A stretch of 64,000 bases of DNA from Paraescarpia echinospica (Eukaryota > Annelida > Polychaeta > Sabellida > Siboglinidae): contig CM034541.1 of the NCBI GenBank assembly GCA_020002185.1, positions 47,427,058-47,491,057 of the forward strand. Reading direction: 5' to 3'. Positions within the stretch are counted from its first letter, which is position 1; the number at the start of each line of letters is the position of its first letter. The notes under the pieces are model-generated. The model saw nothing but the letters and a program-made list of their open reading frames with translations, was not told where the DNA came from and searched no databases. Below are positions 38,147 to 52,882 of this stretch, piece after piece. The translations under genes and the position numbers were made by a program.

Positions 38147-39711
38147 ATGAGTATATTAGTTCAGTGTTTACCAGAGAAGACACTAGTTCACTGCCTGTAC
38201 CAGAGGCTAAGTTCAAGACATTTAATTGTAACCCCAGAAATGGTAGCTAAGAAAATTAGGGCTATGAAGGATAATAAATTACCTGGAATGGATGGTATTC
38301 CACCCAAACTACTATTGGAAACTGTAGAACAAATTAGCATACCGCTTGCAACAGTTTTCAACTTGTCATTGGAAGAGGGAGTGGTTCCTTTAGAATGGAA
38401 AGAAGCAAACATTATACTGTTATTTAAAAAAGGTTCGAGAAACAAGTCAAATAATTATAGACCAGTTAGTTTAACATCGGTGATTTGTAAATTATTAGAA
38501 AGACTAATTAAAGATCACATGGTGGATTTTTTTGTTAAACATAACTTGATAAAACCATCTCAACATGGGTTTCTAAAAGCGAGGTCATGCTTAACAAATA
38601 TGTTATGTTTTTTGGAAGATATCACTAAGTGGGTAGATGATGGATCACCAGTAGATATCATCTACTTAGATTTTCAAAAAGCTTTCGACAAAGTGCCACA
38701 TCAAAGATTACTGCTTAAACTAAAGGCCCATGGCATAGGAAATGGTATAATAAACAGGATAACAAAAATGGCTGATTGACAGAAGACAACGGGTAGTTGT
38801 TGATGTGGAGGCTTCAAACTGGAAATCAGTTTTGAGGGGGTTCCACAGGGATCAGTACTATATTATTCTTAATATATAGCAACGATTTGGATGATGATAT
38901 AACAAGCAAGGTGTTGAAATTTGCGGATGATACAACAGTGTTTAGAAGGATTAAAAGTGATGGAGATAGACAGCATTTACAAGATGATCTTGACAGGTTG
39001 ATCAAATGGTGTGCAAAGTGGGAAATATTGTTCAATTTTGGGAAATGTAAATGCCTTCACACAACACATGGGAACGAATATGTAGAATATACAATGGGAG
39101 GAACTGTAGGAAGTACTACTGTAAAAGAAAAAGACTTAGGGCTAACAATTAGTGCTGACGTGAAGGTTTCAGAGCAGTGTGGAATTGCAGCTTCAAAGGG
39201 AAATCAAATCCTTGGATTGATTAGGCGAAATATAGCATATAAATAAAAAGAACTAATAATACCGCTGTACAAAACAATAGTTAGGCCTCATTTAGAATAT
39301 TGTATACAAGCGTGGAGGCCATACCGCAAGAAGGACATAGACATGCTAGAAAGAGTACAGAGGAGAGCGACTAAAATGATACCAAAACTGAGGGATCTTA
39401 GTTATGAAAAACGCCTAAAAGAATGTGGTTTAACAACACTAGAGACCAGGAGATTGAGAGGAGATTAGATAGAAGTGTTGAAAATATTGATAGAAATATG
39501 TTATTTTTTAGTTAAGAAAGATAGAAAGACTAGAGGACATGAAGTTACATTAGTAAAGGAGCTGTGTAGATTAGGCGTAAGAAAGTTCTTATTTTCACAA
39601 AGGACTGTGAATGAATGGAACAGATTATCTGATGATTGTGTGGGTGCTAGTAGTGTGAATATGTTTAAAAATAAAATCGACACATACCTCAGAAGGGCTG
39701 GATATATGTAG
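38147..39711 (+). pseudogene. CR1-like LINE ORF2, reverse transcriptase part
   Basis: Motifs in order are LPGMDGIPPKLL, NYRPVSLTSV, HGFLKARSC, YLDFQKAFDKV, a frameshift at 38770-38890, KFADDTTVFRR and the thumb. A TAA near 39244 and a TAG near 39466 interrupt the C-terminus. The matching piece at 2-835 is free of these lesions. Confidence 0.8.
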
Positions 39712-39811
39712 ATAAAAGGGTAGGACTCTCGATAAGCCAAAGGGATTCCTTGTCCACCTGCCATCTAGTATTAATTCTCTGGATGGCAATCTTGTTAAAT
39801 CTTGTTAAATT

Positions 39812-40892
39812 ACTACATTAATAAGTGATCAGATGGTATTTTAGCTGGGGTATTGCCAAATACTGTTACTATTTAAATAGTATTATTTGCAAGCATTTAT
39901 TTAGTCGCTAAGAAAGCGCGCAACACCGTTTTTATTATAAAATCATCGCCAATCTGATAAAATGACTGTCGTCACTGCATCTTCGACTGAAGCATTTCAC
40001 AGCGCTCGAGGTGTGGAAAGCATTGACACTTTTACAACTGTTTGAATCAACGCACTAAGCCAAACATGTGCCGTTTACAACCTTCTTCGGTTCTGGGTGT
40101 ATACAGCGTATGACTGTCTCATTCATTTCCGTAGCAGGTGATAGTTTCAGGTAATTAGTTGATTGATTTAACTTCGGTTTTGTGCATTAGTGAGGGCTGC
40201 AGAAACTTACACACAGCGACCCGAAATGCATGGGCATTCCCATGGAACTGTGGGGTGCATTATCCTAGCAGCGTCTAGCTTGTCGGCACATATTACAATG
40301 AAATGAAAGGAAATACCACAGTGTTTCTCATAAAACAATAACTTATTTGAGAACAACCGTTGTATATGAATGATTTTCGATGTTACAATAAGTAATTTTC
40401 GAAATAATAATTCCCAAACGCAAAAATATTAACCTTCTTTGAAAAGTCGTAATATTGTTTTGTTGTTAGGTCACCAGTAGTAGTTTAGTGTTCAAATGTT
40501 ATCTAAGTATAATCGGGCTAGCATAGGTATGTGTGTATGCGGGTATGTTAACGTTTTCCTCACAGACTGCTTGCACATCGGGCGCCACATGTTCAAGGAT
40601 TAATCTACGACCCCACGGATGTAACGTTCACAGCAGTGTCGAAACAAAAGTTGTAACTCGCAGCAGTGTGCAACTGGGGCAAAACAACTGTATTGCCATT
40701 AAACCAATTGTTACTTCGTATTTTGGACTGAGCCTATTTTGCGGTAAAATGGCTATATTCTAAAAACGGCACACTTAAACACTTTTTTCACAAAACGCTC
40801 ACGACGCGCATGACTATCACTTGTGAAAAACAAAGTCATCTCGTCAGAGGACGGGTATGTTTGCTAGCATTTTACGTTTCCTCTTTGTTATC
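39812..40892. other. Unrecognised sequence
   Basis: No motif-bearing frames or repeats seen. Confidence 0.4.
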
Positions 40893-41600
40893 AGTGTAGT
40901 TACTGCAGGCTGTCTTCATTTTACGTTTCCTCCATTATCGGTGTAGTTGCTGCAGGCCTGTCTTCATTTTACGTTTCCTCCCTGTTATCAGCGTAGTTAC
41001 TGCAGGCCTGTCTTCATTTTACGTTTCCTCCATTATCGGTGTAGTTGCTGCAGGCCTGTCTTCATTTTACGTTTCCTCCCTGTTATCGGTGTAGTTACTG
41101 CAGGCCTGTCTTCATTTTATGTTTCCTCCAGTATCGGTGTAGTTGCTGCAGGCCTGTCTTCATTTTACGTTTCCTCCCCGTTATCGGTGTAGTTACTGCA
41201 GGCCTGTCTTCATTTTACGTTTCCTCCCTTTTATCGGTGTAGTTACTGCAGGCCTGTCTTCATTTTACGTTTCATCCCTGTTATCGATGTAGTTACTGCA
41301 GGCCTGTCTTCATTTTACGTTTCCTCCCTGATATCGGTGTAGTTACTGCAGGCCTGTCTTCATTTTACGTGTCCTCCCTGTTATCGGTGTAGTTACTGCA
41401 GGCCTGTCTTCATTTTACGTGTCCTTCCTGTTATCGGTGTAATTACTGCAGGCCTGTCTTCATTTTACGTTTCCTCTCTGTTATCAGTGAAGCTACTGCA
41501 GGCCTGTCTTCATTTTACGTTTCCTCCCTGTTATCAGTGAAGTTACTGCAGACCTGTCTTCATTTTACGTTTCCTCCCTGTTATCTCTGTAGTTCCAGGA
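40893..41600. repeat. Minisatellite, about 50-bp unit, roughly 14 copies
   Basis: TACTGCAGGCCTGTCTTCAT plus TTTACGTTTCCTCC with a variable CTGTTATCGGTGTAG linker repeats throughout. Early units alternate two variants (TTGCTG or TTACTG). Confidence 0.92.
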
Positions 41601-44224
41601 ACCAATCTTCGTAAGTAGATGTTAAGATATCCGAATAAAACGCCTGTATAATTTGTATCCCTTTCTACTGTGTTGATTATATGTGTGACTTTAGACATTT
41701 GTGCAGCATCATTTCAGTCCAGTATGTGTGTGCGTGCGTGTGTTGGTGCGTGCGTGCGTGTGTGCGAACACGAGGCAGACTACTATTAACAATATCAATA
41801 ATTACACTTATATTGTGCATAAATCCTCGGACGCCTTATACTGGAAACTTGGAGGTGTTGAAAATTAAAATAGTTATAACTGTGACTTATAACAAACGTC
41901 TTAACCAATTAAAAACTATTGTTATACTGGTGGACTGCTTATTGTACACGGCAACTTATGATTTGCCATATACAGCAGATCTGTGCCGAAATGAAATACA
42001 TAACAGGGGATGCTTCACACGCCATTTGAAGGTATGTCTAGACTCGATCAACTGACGGACATGTTCATTTGAGGGGATTATCATTTTCCATTATTGTATT
42101 ATCTATTGATTATCATTTATGTGTTTTTCCTGTATTTTCACGCAAACGACATTTATTTTGTATACCAGATTCCAAGCTAAGATATTATGGACAACAGGGC
42201 TTACACTTAATAATTACATTTTTATTTGGTGTTTGATTGTAGAAACGGTGGTTCTATTTTAATTTAGGGTTACCACATATTTATTTACGTGCTGTAACAG
42301 GTAAACTTGGGAATCGGTGAAATGTTTGCACAGTGTTCTGATGCAAAAAGAGAATATACATAAACGTGACATATTGCAGAAACGTCCACACCGACATATT
42401 AATGGAACTATGTTTGATTATAGGATGTGCTTGGAGACAACATGGCATTCCAGCAGCTGGAAGAACAAACATAATTTAAATGCGGAAAAGGAGGAAAGAC
42501 CATGATGTTCGTGGTACACAAAGAAGTGGGTCGGCATGCAATTCCTTAGTATTAATAACTCAGCCACCCCCAAAAAAAAACCATTCTGACAAGTGTCATC
42601 ACTGCGTCATATATATCGTATGATATTAATGCATGCGGTCACTTTTTCATCTTCAGTTGAATGATGCTGGCTTGGAAAATAGTGTGGGTAGAAAGACGAA
42701 AGTGTGGGTATAAAGAATAAACAACATGATCAATATACTCGGCGGAACATTCACGAAGTTCTCGGACACTTCTTCACTGTCCAACTGAATCGTTCTATGC
42801 AAAGTAAGTACTGAATGTCACAGAACATATCTGAAGAGTGTTCAGAGCTGGATTAATGTAATAATGTTTATAATGGTAGTATCTGTTCCGATATAGTTAT
42901 TTTGTAACTACTTAGTACATATTTTTACATAATCGTTTGCCTTCCACAATCATCACAGAACCAACTCGATGCCTGCAGAAGTGCCGAATGGACAGGCTTT
43001 CCCCGACTCGTTCTGTGTGTAATACTGGAGACGAAATGGTGGATCAGTTCATCACAGCTGACAGGAACATCACGATCGTTTCCACCTCTATGTCTTTCAG
43101 GCAGACCTTGTATGTGTTACTCTCAGTGTACTACACAGCGTGGATCAGCTATCCAAGGGCTTATACTCACAGGTGCTTGGGTTTCTCCAGCAGCGTGTGC
43201 TCAATGAGCCATTCATTTAGCCTAAGTACCGAAACTTCATCCAAAGTTTCCATAAACTCGAGCTACTGATGTAAGTGGTGCATTCTGTTCAAATATCGTT
43301 TACTCCATTTGTCTATGCGTGTATACTGCCTGCGCAAGCTAGACGACACCAGATGTGCATAACAATGACAACGCTACGCAGCGACATTGCAACAAGCGTT
43401 ACTATTTTTTACTTTGTATGTTTTATTGTGGCACTTTTGACTGCTTAGGTTACGTGGATCTTGACGAATACAATACACTCTACGTGCACACTACATTTGA
43501 TAGTTATACACTGTCAGGAAAAGTTCGAATATGTGGTGCACCTTCACTGTCCAGTATTACAGCACCCAACCAAATCTTGCAGTTCTACGGTTTGCCGTTT
43601 CTATGTTCTCTTCATTCTTACAAAACAAGAATTTCATATATTCATTTGGACATACATGTTCCTTCTGTTGAATAGTGTCCGTATTGATATTGTTAAAGAT
43701 TTAAGTCAAATTAAATGTATTCTATTTCAGCAGTTTGCTATGGCAATATTTGTTTTAACGAACCTAATCATTCATTGTATTCTTATACAATAATAAATGT
43801 TGATAACACACGTATTCTATTCCATGCCGTTTTAGGGACCTGTGCATGCAGAGGTTCCAAACTAAACATCTTGTAATTTGCTACGCGCCTATTTCAACTA
43901 AACGCCATGAACTAAGTATCATGTAGGTATTTTTTTTAAACACCTAGACGTTTTCAGTTTTAAAAGCCTGGCTTAAATAAATAGACACGTGACTCAGCTA
44001 TACGCCCTCTAGTCACAACTTTTAAAAACCTAAACAGATCCAAGCTTCAAAGTGTTTAAACGTCAACACCCAGGTGTTTATAAACCTAAACAGCCTTGGT
44101 TGAAAAGTAAACGCTTAAACACGTATAACAACTACACGTTTGTAAACATTGTGTCTACAGGGTGTATAATTTGGTGTTTCAAATCTAAACTTCAGTTTTC
44201 ACAGTGTGTTATATTTTGTATTTG
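41601..44224. other. Mostly unrecognised DNA
   Basis: Short frames at 41681-42055, 42937-43269 and 43355-43793 lack recognisable motifs and good splice context. A patch of TTTAAA/CCTAAAC-like words occurs at 43950-44110. I cannot support a gene here. Confidence 0.4.
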
Positions 44225-46845
<2,621 letters not shown>

Positions 46846-49800
46846 AAAATAGGTTGTTTTCGTTAAAAATTATGTAGAGCACCGTGTCCATAGTAGAAAA
46901 AAACTATCGCAACTGCACTTTTAAATAGCAGACTTGACTTTGTAATTATCTTCATCATAATGTTGATCTTAAGGATTTCAAAAAATTACAAGGTGTACAA
47001 TTTTTTAGCAAGGGTTGTGACTCAGCTTCACTTTCTGTCTCATTTTCTAGCGGTTTTCTTACTCAATTCCTTCTTAGGTCTCAGTTTTGGCTACTTGTCC
47101 AATACCGTATCTATTACTATTACTTATGAGGCTCTTGTATGGAAACTGCACGTATGTATATTCATTGTTTACTCATGTAAGAAAACCCACTAGCTTCGAT
47201 CATCTCCAGTTATTGCCTTTTTTGGATCTTGCGTTTTCAGACCTAGCCTTTTTCCGAAAACTCGTTCATTCGTCACTCCCACCCCTCATCTTCCATCCAT
47301 CCACCCATCACTTGTCCACTTACATCATCATTGTCTTAAATGCTTACCTATGAGAGCATGTTGTAGAAATAATTCTTCCATAGAAGCAATAAAGATTTAA
47401 ATGTACCCGTAAACGCCCGGAATGAACATCTGCGCGACGAAACACGGGGAACTTGTTCGCTTCTACGAGGTGGAGCGAGAAGACGCCGTGGTAAAGGCAG
47501 CAACACACGCCACATCCTTCTGCGAAGACATGAGCATCGCGATGGAAAAAAGTGTGAGATGGAGAAAATGCATGGCGACTGATAACGCTGATGATGTCGA
47601 CCTTTATAAGGTAAGCTGCTAAGACTGAAGGGATAGGTCCGTCGTGTGGGGTCAGGTACGCAGTTACCAAAGTCGAACAGGAGTAACGGCGAACAGATTG
47701 GATGCACTGCGTATCGTTATATAATCATTATATACCTATTAAGTTAAGAAAGAGTCAAATAAACTATTCTGAATATCGCGTTGACTGATCAATTGTGATC
47801 ATTACACAACGGTTGGTTTGTTGGAAGAAGAAACACAAAAGACGAAATAGCGAAAGGAGAGAACATTTTCAATATCTTCTCCATGTATCGGGTTTAAGCC
47901 AACTCGGCAACAAGAGCGGTCCCCTCTGTAAAATTCGAAAGACTTAGCCCAAGTCCCTCTTTTACCCTACTTCGGACAAGGAGAGAAGCCAATAAGTTAG
48001 AAAGAAAGCTGGGTTAGCTCCCGTATATTTTGTAAGAACACGATCACTTCAATATTGTGTGTAAGAAGTATTCAGTGTTTTCGTCGTGGATGAAACCGTC
48101 TTTGCAGTTAATATCAGGCATGTTCGATGGGAGACATATACGGGGTAAAGGCAGATCATTATAGGAGCTATAGATGATAAATGATAATTGAAGAACTGGT
48201 ACTCTCGATTCAATCTTGTGGTGCCTTGAAGGTTGGCACTGGCAATTCTTCCAAGTAACCAAACGCAACCATGATACAAAGTTGTCTGTATTTAAAATAT
48301 TGATGCAGTTACAATTTCAAGACACGGGCGACAAAACACGTCGATATAGATCCCATGTCTTGGAGATAAGATCATCCACACTCACAGCTATGCAACTACG
48401 GTCGTCTGCCAGTAAAATGGCCGTAATTGTCTTAAATATTCTAATGGCGACCAATCGCCGGAAGTCCAACTAGCCAAAAGCAAAACATAACACAAACAGA
48501 ACCATCCAAGAATCTGCGTTTCCGAATCTGTAGAAACTTCGTCAGATTCTATTTAACTCGTTGGCTTAAAATAAACGTTATTGCATAATAGACACACAAA
48601 CGTCAACACGTGGAAATCCTCAAATTACTTCAATCACATATAACTTTATTATAACCAGAATCCCTGAATCATGACGGTAACAATGATAGTAATAACAACT
48701 CTTAATATTCACAACTTAATACATTATTTTAGTAAAATAAATAATTATTCCATTCAGACATGAGGTGTGAAACATTTACTCGCACATGCCCGGCGCGATA
48801 AACACTCTTCCTAATACTCGCTACTAGCGTCTCCTAATGCCATTAAAAGTGACTTACGATAACACCACATTATCAGTTAAGTTAAACCTTTCTACCCATA
48901 CGAAATGTGACGTTCCTATTCGTAAAATTAGTATAACAACTAATAAAAAAGAATTTGTTAGCCAGCCGATTATATGACTTGTGCTTTGGTCGCAAAATGG
49001 CCCTAGTGTAACAATTTTACACTCCAGCACACGAGGGATGGCAGCACCATATCATGGACTTACTGCCTCGTTTATTTATTAACCCTGTAGTTTTGAGCCA
49101 GACCAATTCTACTCAAACCACTTTGTGACACACACCTGACGTTAAATAATTAATCATTCAAAAGGTTAAGCGTGGTTTCTGCGACTGTTCTATGTCATTT
49201 GAGGACGTTATATGTAATAGTCGAATAGATCAAACTGCTCACATTTAGCTACATTAAACATTCTAATATACGAACTCGGTAGGAAGATAGAACATCATTG
49301 CCCGTTTCACATCATTTTTCAAGGTTCAAGTCGTTGCAAGAGCGTCAAGCGGTGGCTCCACCTCATGCCGCCTAGATAATCGCGACACTGCTCTCGTGGG
49401 CGCATCAACCGGAGGCGCCACATTACGGATGGTTCAATACTGATTGAAAACGCTGCCGACGCGTCTGTGAACTTTCTTTGTCTTCGACTGATTCTGAGTA
49501 GTTCTACGAGCAATACACACACTAGTGTAACAACATAACAACATTTACCACATATTAGAAAACACATAGTATCATTACATAAACACCAGATACTCGTGCA
49601 GTAAATTAATGCTATGGGTGTTCAAAATTACGACGGTCGGAGAGAATGTGAAGTTCACGTCCACCGATATGCCCCAGCCGTGATATTGTAGAATTGTCAA
49701 GTAATATTCTTATTGCTGTGCTATTGGCATGAGGGTAGACATGAGCATGTTGTGTCAGCGTCCACTTCATGCTGCCAAGTATATGACGCATGGGCTGTTT

Positions 49801-50030
49801 TTTCCTAAGTATTTGCCCCGCGCGCGTGGTTCAAACGATTGTTAAGTTACGTTTTACGTTTTATGCACGCATAACGTCTTACGGAGTTACCTCATAAAAG
49901 TTAATAATCATATATGGGATAATACGTCAAATCACTAAGGTCGTCAATTAACATTTGAAAGTTTGGCCCTCATAGTTCAAGCTATTTAAGAGGCAAACGT
50001 TAATACACCCGCATACATACATAAAAGCAC
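46846..50030. other. Unrecognised host DNA
   Basis: Apart from the possible exon at 47420-47612, no gene or repeat is recognised. A minus frame at 49319-49567 begins hydrophobic but has no supporting context. Confidence 0.4.
47420..47612 (+). other. Possible coding exon (weak)
   Basis: An open frame with balanced composition (GELVRFYEVEREDAVVKAA, ending DDVDLYK) runs into CTTTATAAG before GTAAGC, a good donor. No convincing acceptor or homolog was recognised, so this may be chance. Confidence 0.25.
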
Positions 50031-50186
50031 GCACGCACGCACGCACGCACGCGCTCACTCACACACACACACACACACACGCGCGCATACATACATACAC
50101 ACACACCCAAGTTCGACAATAACATATCGCACACTGTATTTAACATTTAATTATATTCACGGTATGCTTTTGTAGACGTTGACAGT
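50031..50186. repeat. (ACGC)n/(AC)n tract and host repeat up to the insertion point
   Basis: Microsatellite at 50031-50108, then sequence matching 27060-27150 (CATTTAATTATATTC; TTTTGTAGACGTTGAC). The match stops at 50186. Confidence 0.75.
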
Positions 50187-50570
50187 AGTGAGTAGGGTTT
50201 CGCCATCCACGGAAGTGACCTTAGATCAAAGGCTTTTTCATTTTTTATAAGTAGAATTCCTACGTTTTTTAGCAGTATGATTATAGTAAACGTCAAAGTG
50301 ATTGATGGGGGTCATGAGAAAGAGGGTGTCGCCATCTACTGAATAATGAGGAAATAGATAGGGTGATTATCAACCTCTAGTGACTAATCAGGTACTAATT
50401 AATTAATTAATTAATTAAGTACTAATTAGTAACAAATGAGTAGCGCATTCACTAGAGGGTAGCACTAGCCAATGACTAAAAATAGTAAATAGCGACCTAT
50501 TAGTATTAATTAGGTGCACGGGGAGATGGGAAAGTTTTAGAGTGAAGTGACGTCCCTGGGGATTAGCGGG
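50187..50570. repeat. Left terminal region, probable terminal inverted repeat
   Basis: Contains two related words, GGGTTTCGCCATCCACGGAA (50195) and GGGTGTCGCCATCTACTGAA (50327), and a (TAAT)n patch near 50396. It is AT-richer than the rest of the element. The inverted partner would be beyond the window. Confidence 0.5.
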
Positions 50571-50588
50571 GTATATCGTGACGCGCGG

Positions 50589-50626
50589 GAAGGTTCTAGA
50601 AGGTTCTAGAACCTTCTAGAAGCTTC
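50589..50626. promoter_or_regulatory. Heat-shock-element array, 8 alternating GAA/TTC pentamers
   Basis: GAA at 50589, 50599, 50609 and 50619 and TTC at 50594, 50604, 50614 and 50624 are spaced exactly 5 bp. This is the inverted nGAAn arrangement bound by trimers of heat shock factor. Eight contiguous units exceed the usual three to six. The gene it would control is not clear. Confidence 0.75.
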
Positions 50627-50894
50627 TAGACCGGTGCGGTGGTGGAGGTGGGGCCGAGCGGTTTAGATTACGCCTGGCGCGCTGGAGATCAGGAGGGCAA
50701 TTGCGTGGCCTGGTTTTCACGACTCACTGGCAAATGGTGGTGTCGAATGTCAGGTTGTAGGATTTTTATGTGCATTGTTTGACGGGAGGCCGGATAAATG
50801 TTTTTCGGGGCCGCATAGACGCGCTTGTAATAAGGTTGTGGCGCCGATGTGGATATTGCCTGTCAGCGCTGGCTGCGGCACAGCTGATGGATAC
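50627..50894. other. GC-rich subterminal DNA
   Basis: No gene recognised between the heat-shock array and the subterminal repeats. Short frames here show no motif. Confidence 0.4.
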
Positions 50895-51450
50895 GCGTGC
50901 AGTTGCGGTGCAATATCGTTATAGCAGTGGGCGGTCGGAGCTGTCAGATTGGCCTGTGTGTGGCTTTGGCGTTCGCTGGATTACTGGTGGAAACACAGTT
51001 GGGGACCTCTGATGTGCGTGCAATATCGTTATGGCGGCTGGAGGCTGGCGCTGTCATATGGGCCTGTGCGCGTGTATTAAGCCTGTGGCTTTGGCGGCCG
51101 CTGGTGTTTGGTGGTGCAATATAGGTGGAATTAATCGTGTGTTATTGCAGTTGGCGGTCGGAGCTGTCAGATTGGCCTGTGTGCGCGCGTATTAAGCTTG
51201 TGGATTTGGCGTTCGCTGGATTGTTTCGTGTGTGAGTTGGAATACTGGTGGAAACACAGTTGGTGGCATCTGATGCGCGTGCAATATCGTTATGGCGGCT
51301 GGAGGTCGGCGCTGTCATATTGGCCTGTGCGCGTGTATTAAGCTTGTGGCTTTGGTGTTGCAATATAGGCGGAATTATTCGTGTGTGATTTTGGAAGGCC
51401 GGTGGAGTGGGCTAAATGTGTAGGTGGAACTATATTCGTGTGTGCGTTGG
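50895..51450. repeat. Subterminal degenerate tandem repeats
   Basis: Words such as GTGCAATATCGTTATGGCGG, GCTGTCATATTGGCCTGTG, TGGCGTTCGCTGG and TGGTGGAAACACAGTTG recur in the same order about four times, at 110-140-bp intervals. No coding capacity was recognised. They may be terminal-repeat substructure. Confidence 0.65.
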
Positions 51451-51494
51451 AAGGCGAAAGGAAACACAGAAACAATAAACGGTGAGAAATAAAT

Positions 51495-51500
51495 TTTATT
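51495..51500 (-). terminator. Polyadenylation signal of the minus early gene
   Basis: AATAAA three bases after the TAA stop at 51505-51503, within CCAATAAAATTTATTTC. Confidence 0.6.
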
Positions 51501-51502
51501 GG

Positions 51503-52771
51503 TTACAGATGAAGACGGAAAGGGGTCATGGGGGTGGGCCAAAGCCGTTCCGGTCGGAGGGTTGTGGCGGAAAGCCTAAATGAACGGAAAGATGCGCTGG
51601 GACGGGTGGGGCAAATGAGGGGGGGGAGAATTTGGGGGCGTGGAAATATATCGGCAAAGGAGAATGGCTGTGTGAAAGTCTCTACCGCCGCCGCCTCTGG
51701 TAGGGGGTTGTCGGCATCTAGAAATTCTAAATCGGTGAACCCACTGTAGTCGTCATCGAAATTTTCTGCCGGCTCTTCGTATTCTTCTTCTTCTTCTTCT
51801 TGTTCTTTTTCTCGTCGGCGCGGCTCAAAGGCTAAGAGGGGCTGGTGGTGGCGGCGTCGTGGCGAGGTGAATGTGATTGCGTGGGGCGCAGGTCCTATGT
51901 AGTGCACTGTCATCCCCCGCCCGATATTGTAGCGTCCATGTGCCAGACTAGGGTCGATCACGTAGATGTGTCGGCTGGGGGAAGGAGGAAAAGGTCAATT
52001 AGCGTCGGGGTGGTGACTACTGGCGCGCGGGGGTTCATCTGTGGAGAAGGAAACAGTGTTAAGGGGTGTGATGTGGTCGGCGACGTCCAAGGTACAATGT
52101 GCCCCCAGGTCGATCGGCGCGCGGCCCCCTATCTATCATAATCAGATCGCCTGGGGTTAAATTTATTCTAGATCTATGAATGAAGCCGTTTCGGTGCGAG
52201 GGCCTCGCAAGGGTTTGCCCGCGCCCTATATGCAGGGTATCGAAGCCGGCGATGTTTCGTCTGCAAGTATGAAAAAAGTATTAAAGTAACGGCGCGTCTC
52301 TTTTTAGGTTAGGGCCTGTAAAAAAACATTAAGTCGGTAGCGGGGCGTTTTGTAAATAGCGGGGCGAACGGAAAAGCAGCTATAGGCTTTATCGAAAGTA
52401 GGCGTCTGCAAATAAAGGTAAATTAAAAAAGCGCTATTATCGTTAAACGTACCTTGCGCCGGGGCGGCTTTGTGGTGGGGGTAGACGCATAGAGGCAGGC
52501 GGTGGATTAGCACTATCTCCGGCGGCTTGGGGAGGCGCAATCACGTCGACTTGGGGAGGCGTATTCACGTCGACTTGGGGCGTACCGATTCCGGCGTTTT
52601 GGGGAGGCGGATCGCTGTAAAAATAGTGAACGTTATAAAAGAAATAGGTAGTGAACGTTATAAAAGAAAGTGAGTGAGGAAAGTCAGTGTTAGGTGAGTT
52701 AGCAAAACGTACCTGTTTTGCGCCTGATGAGAATTGGCCGCATAATTACCAACTTGTTCGGTCGGCTCCAT
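51503..52771 (-). CDS. Spliced viral gene of unknown function (Pro-rich N-terminus, acidic middle)
   Basis: Predicted exons 52771-52713, 52614-52453 and 51974-51503 give 693 nt, 230 residues. Both donors read AG before GTACGT; acceptors are TTTTTACAG and TTCCCCCAG, and all junctions are phase 2. Residues 20-75 are Pro-rich with PPQVDV-type repeats. The last exon has IYVIDPSLAHGRYNIGRG, then a basic segment, an EEEEEEY acidic run and a Ser/Pro-rich tail. A TATA box lies at 52876-52869 and AATAAA at 51500-51495. I recognise no family. Alternative 3' exons are listed separately. Confidence 0.6.
52059..52260 (-). CDS. Alternative 3' exon of the spliced minus gene (isoform of about 140 residues)
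   Basis: An acceptor ATACTTGCAG in the same phase leads to 67 codons (NIAGFDTLHIGRGQTL, INLTPGDLIMIDRG) and TAA. It shares an IGRG.T word with the distal exon, hinting at duplication. A weak resemblance to dUTPase motif 1 (AGFD) is too slight to call. Confidence 0.45.
52309..52405 (-). CDS. Alternative short 3' exon of the spliced minus gene (isoform of about 105 residues)
   Basis: An acceptor TTTATTTGCAG, again in phase 2, gives 31 further codons and TAA. Least certain of the three endings. Confidence 0.35.
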
Positions 52772-52856
52772 AGTGAGAAATGAATTGCGCAGTTGTTGAG
52801 CCGCTGTTTTGCGCGCGGCACCTAGACACGTACGCCATAGCCTTACATAAGGAGCT

Positions 52857-52882
52857 GACGTCACTGTTTATATAAAGCGCTT
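52857..52882 (-). promoter_or_regulatory. TATA promoter with CRE for the minus early gene
   Basis: AAGCGCTTTATATAAA reads on the minus strand at 52882-52867. A perfect CRE palindrome TGACGTCA occupies 52857-52864. The ATG is about 100 nt downstream at 52771. The AAGCGCTT core recurs at the plus-strand promoter at 53129. Confidence 0.6.

Larger units (their letters stand above)
35500..39811 (+). mobile_element. CR1-like LINE, nearly full length, inactivated
   Basis: ORF1 with an esterase domain, ORF2 with endonuclease and RT, and a 3' UTR ending in the AATCTTGTTA tandem tail. The 3' kilobase closely matches the copy at 1-934. ORF2 contains several stops and frameshifts. Confidence 0.85.

Noticed and set aside
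42937..43269. Possible exon after an ATCATCACAG acceptor
   Set aside because: All frames contain stops or lack motifs; no supporting donor or homolog recognised.
49319..49567. Small minus-strand membrane-protein-like frame
   Set aside because: A hydrophobic start alone is weak evidence; no promoter, splice or family support.
52059..52260. dUTPase domain in the alternative exon
   Set aside because: Only AGFD and GDLIMIDRG vaguely fit; the other conserved motifs and the length are missing.
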